From Pandoraea bronchicola (GTDB lineage: Bacteria > Pseudomonadota > Gammaproteobacteria > Burkholderiales > Burkholderiaceae): a DNA stretch of 64,000 nucleotides. This document shows positions 62,193-64,000 of this stretch, one piece after another; position 1 is the first letter of the stretch, and every line of letters starts with the position of its first letter. Both the position numbers and the translations under genes were made by a program. The notes under the pieces were generated by a model, which made no database searches, was not told the DNA's origin, and saw only the letters and a program-made list of their open reading frames with translations. Location of the stretch: assembly GCF_902459805.1 (NCBI RefSeq), contig NZ_CABPST010000001.1, positions 868,001 to 932,000 on the forward strand, in the 5' to 3' direction.

Positions 62193-64000
62193 ATGCATAG
62201 CCGAACGCAACGCGTCTGGCTGGCCGCGCCGATGGCGTGGGCGGCGCTGTGTCTTGGAATGTTCGTCACGTCGCCCGCGCACGCGGCACGTGTGACGAGT
62301 GTGAGTCCGCAGGGAGAAGTCGCCAGCGTAGACCAGGTGGTCGTCAAATTCGACGAAGCCATCGTGCCGGCGGGCGATCCGCGTGCTCAGGCGCCGGCCG
62401 CCGTGAGGTGCTCCGACACCTCGCTCACTGGCGACGGCCACTGGCTCGAACCGAAGATCTGGGTCTACGATTTCAGGCAACCGCTGCCGCCGGGCGCAAA
62501 GTGCTCGGTGGAGATGCGCAGCGGGCTCTCCGCAGTCTCGGGCACGGCGCTGTCGGGCACGACTCGTTACGCGTTCAACACGGGGGGGCCAGCCGTCACA
62601 TCGATCCGCCCGTCGTACGGTGCCATCGACGAAAACCAGATATTCATCCTCACGCTGAACGGCGCGGCGACCCCCGCCAGCGTGCGTCAGAACGCCTGGT
62701 GCGAGACGGAGGGCGTGGGCGAGCGCATTGGCGTGAAGTGGATCGAGGGCGATACGCGCACGGCGCTGATCAAGCGTTTCAATCTCGACAAGCAGGCTGC
62801 GCGTGTGGTCATGCTGCAATGCAACCGCACGCTGGCGGCTGGCGCGAAGATGCACTTGGTCTGGGGGGCGGGCATCAGCACGCCGTCGGGAGTACCGACC
62901 AAGCAGGCGCGGCGTTTCGAATACGACGTGCGCGAGCCGTTTACTGCCAGCTTCAGTTGCGAGCGTGAGAATGCGAACGCCCCGTGTACGCCGCTGCGCC
63001 CGCTGCGTCTGACGTTCAATTCGCCGGTCGCGCGCGACATGGCTGCCAAGATCCGCGTGCAAGGCGCGGGGGCGGAGCGCTCGCCGAAGTTCAGCGATGC
63101 GGATCGCGCCTCAAGCGTGAGCGATGTCACGTTCGATGCGCCGTTCCCTGAGAAAGCCGAGCTGATCGTTACGCTCCCGAAGGGGTTCACGGACGACAGT
63201 GGCCGAGCGCTCGACAATGCGAGCGAATTCCCCTTGAAGACGAAGACCGCGACGATGCCGCCGCTCGCCAAGTTCGCGGCCGCACCGTTCGGGATCGTGG
63301 AGCGCTTTGCCGAGCCCGGCATGCCGCCGATGTTACCGGTCACGCTGCGCAAGGTCGAGCCGGCATTGCAAATCAACGGACTTGGTGTGGCCGGCGAGGC
63401 GGCCAAGTCAGGCGGGAGTGGCCGCACCTTGCAGTTGCGGGTGGACGACGATGCCGAGGTCATGAACTGGATGTCGCGTGTGCGTCGCTTCGATGAGACG
63501 ACGATGACGCGCAAGCAGATTGCGCAGGAGATGCCGTCGATTCTGACCGCACCCGCGGCGAAGGACACGTTTGGGCCGAATGCTGCGGTGATCGTCGAGG
63601 ACAAGGTCACGCGTTATGACACGCGCAGCCTGTCGTTGTTATCGGGGTTGCAGGGGGTGCAGGCGTTGACCTTGCCTGTGCCCAAGGAAAAGGACCCGCG
63701 TCCTTTCGAGGTGGTCGGTATTCCGTTCCAGAAGCCCGGCTTCTATGTCGTGGAACTGGCCTCACCGTCGCTTGGGGCGGCGCTGCTCGGGAAGTCGCTG
63801 CCGATGTATGTGCGTACCACGGTGCTTGTCACGAATCTCGGTGTGCATTTCAAGATGGGACGCGAGAACGCCGTGGCATGGGTGACAACGCTCGACAAAG
63901 GTCAGCCGGTCGCCAATGCCAAGGTGCGGGTGCTCGATTGCGACGGTACGGAGGTCGCCAGCGCGGTGACGGACAAGACGGGCGTGGCGAAGATCGACAA
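62193..64000 (+). CDS. Bacterial alpha-2-macroglobulin-like protein, N-terminal part (runs off the window)
   Basis: The frame is open from the ATG at 62193, which has GAGGAG six bases upstream, to the end of the window: 602 codons with no stop. A signal peptide ends FVTSPAHAA. The following domains match the N-terminal Ig-like and MG segments of bacterial alpha-2-macroglobulins. The MG2 strand VLVTNLGVHFKMGRENAVAWVT and PVANAKVRVLDCDG lie near the right edge. These periplasmic proteins trap proteases and often sit beside pbpC. The thioester region, if present, lies beyond the window. No lipobox Cys follows the signal peptide. Confidence 0.85.
   Translation, partial: MHSRTQRVWLAAPMAWAALCLGMFVTSPAHAARVTSVSPQGEVASVDQVVVKFDEAIVPAGDPRAQAPAAVRCSDTSLTGDGHWLEPKIWVYDFRQPLPPGAKCSVEMRSGLSAVSGTALSGTTRYAFNTGGPAVTSIRPSYGAIDENQIFILTLNGAATPASVRQNAWCETEGVGERIGVKWIEGDTRTALIKRFNLDKQAARVVMLQCNRTLAAGAKMHLVWGAGISTPSGVPTKQARRFEYDVREPFTASFSCERENANAPCTPLRPLRLTFNSPVARDMAAKIRVQGAGAERSPKFSDADRASSVSDVTFDAPFPEKAELIVTLPKGFTDDSGRALDNASEFPLKTKTATMPPLAKFAAAPFGIVERFAEPGMPPMLPVTLRKVEPALQINGLGVAGEAAKSGGSGRTLQLRVDDDAEVMNWMSRVRRFDETTMTRKQIAQEMPSILTAPAAKDTFGPNAAVIVEDKVTRYDTRSLSLLSGLQGVQALTLPVPKEKDPRPFEVVGIPFQKPGFYVVELASPSLGAALLGKSLPMYVRTTVLVTNLGVHFKMGRENAVAWVTTLDKGQPVANAKVRVLDCDGTEVASAVTDKTGVAKID

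Overview
The window looks like chromosomal DNA from a high-GC betaproteobacterium of the Burkholderiaceae, most likely Pandoraea or a close relative. This is inferred from the gyrB-dnaN-dnaA | rpmH-rnpA-yidD-yidC-mnmE arrangement, from protein styles such as the Ala/Pro-rich DnaA linker, and from the neighbouring thpR, mnmC and phhA/phhB genes. No database could be searched, so the genus is an inference.

Layout. 1-3.6 kb: end of a cupin protein, a FAD amine/amino-acid oxidase, a small cupin and an amino-acid permease, probably one amine or amino-acid catabolic locus. 3.6-4.5 kb: repeats, hairpins and the tail of an IS3-family transposase. 4.5-18.9 kb: a large leftward operon (tonB-exbB-exbD-exbD-TonB receptor-MFS-dipeptide epimerase-two D-aminopeptidase-like hydrolases-M17 aminopeptidase) with a divergent two-component system. 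Together these read as a self-contained system that imports and dismantles peptides containing D-amino acids. 18.9-19.7 kb: an internally deleted IS3-family element and a second repeat copy. 19.7-30.6 kb: an IclR regulator divergent from hyuA-hyuB, a Liv-type ABC transporter and a FAD oxidase, probably for uptake and ring opening of a hydantoin- or lactam-like compound. 30.6-31.2 kb: a third repeat copy, another IS3 tail, a tRNA 3' fragment and a fourth partial repeat.

31.2-41.8 kb is the replication-origin backbone. gyrB, dnaN and dnaA read left and rpmH, rnpA, yidD, yidC and mnmE read right, with DnaA boxes between dnaA and rpmH. 42-64 kb is mostly rightward housekeeping and envelope genes: small exported proteins, thpR, a MHYT protein, a DHA2 exporter, a DedA-rhodanese fusion, a MarR regulator, a ClC channel, mnmC, a CPA2-type antiporter, a YbdK-type ligase, a second MarR regulator, a SET-domain protein, the phenylalanine hydroxylase pair with an Lrp regulator, a FUSC-like membrane protein and the start of a bacterial alpha-2-macroglobulin.

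The most notable structure is that the two accessory modules (4.5-30.9 kb) are bracketed by the same IS3-family end in inward-facing orientation. A shared intergenic repeat sits at each joint. A second strong DnaA-box cluster with a trio-like element lies 20 kb away, at 56.7-57.0 kb, in a 1.4-kb gene-free stretch.
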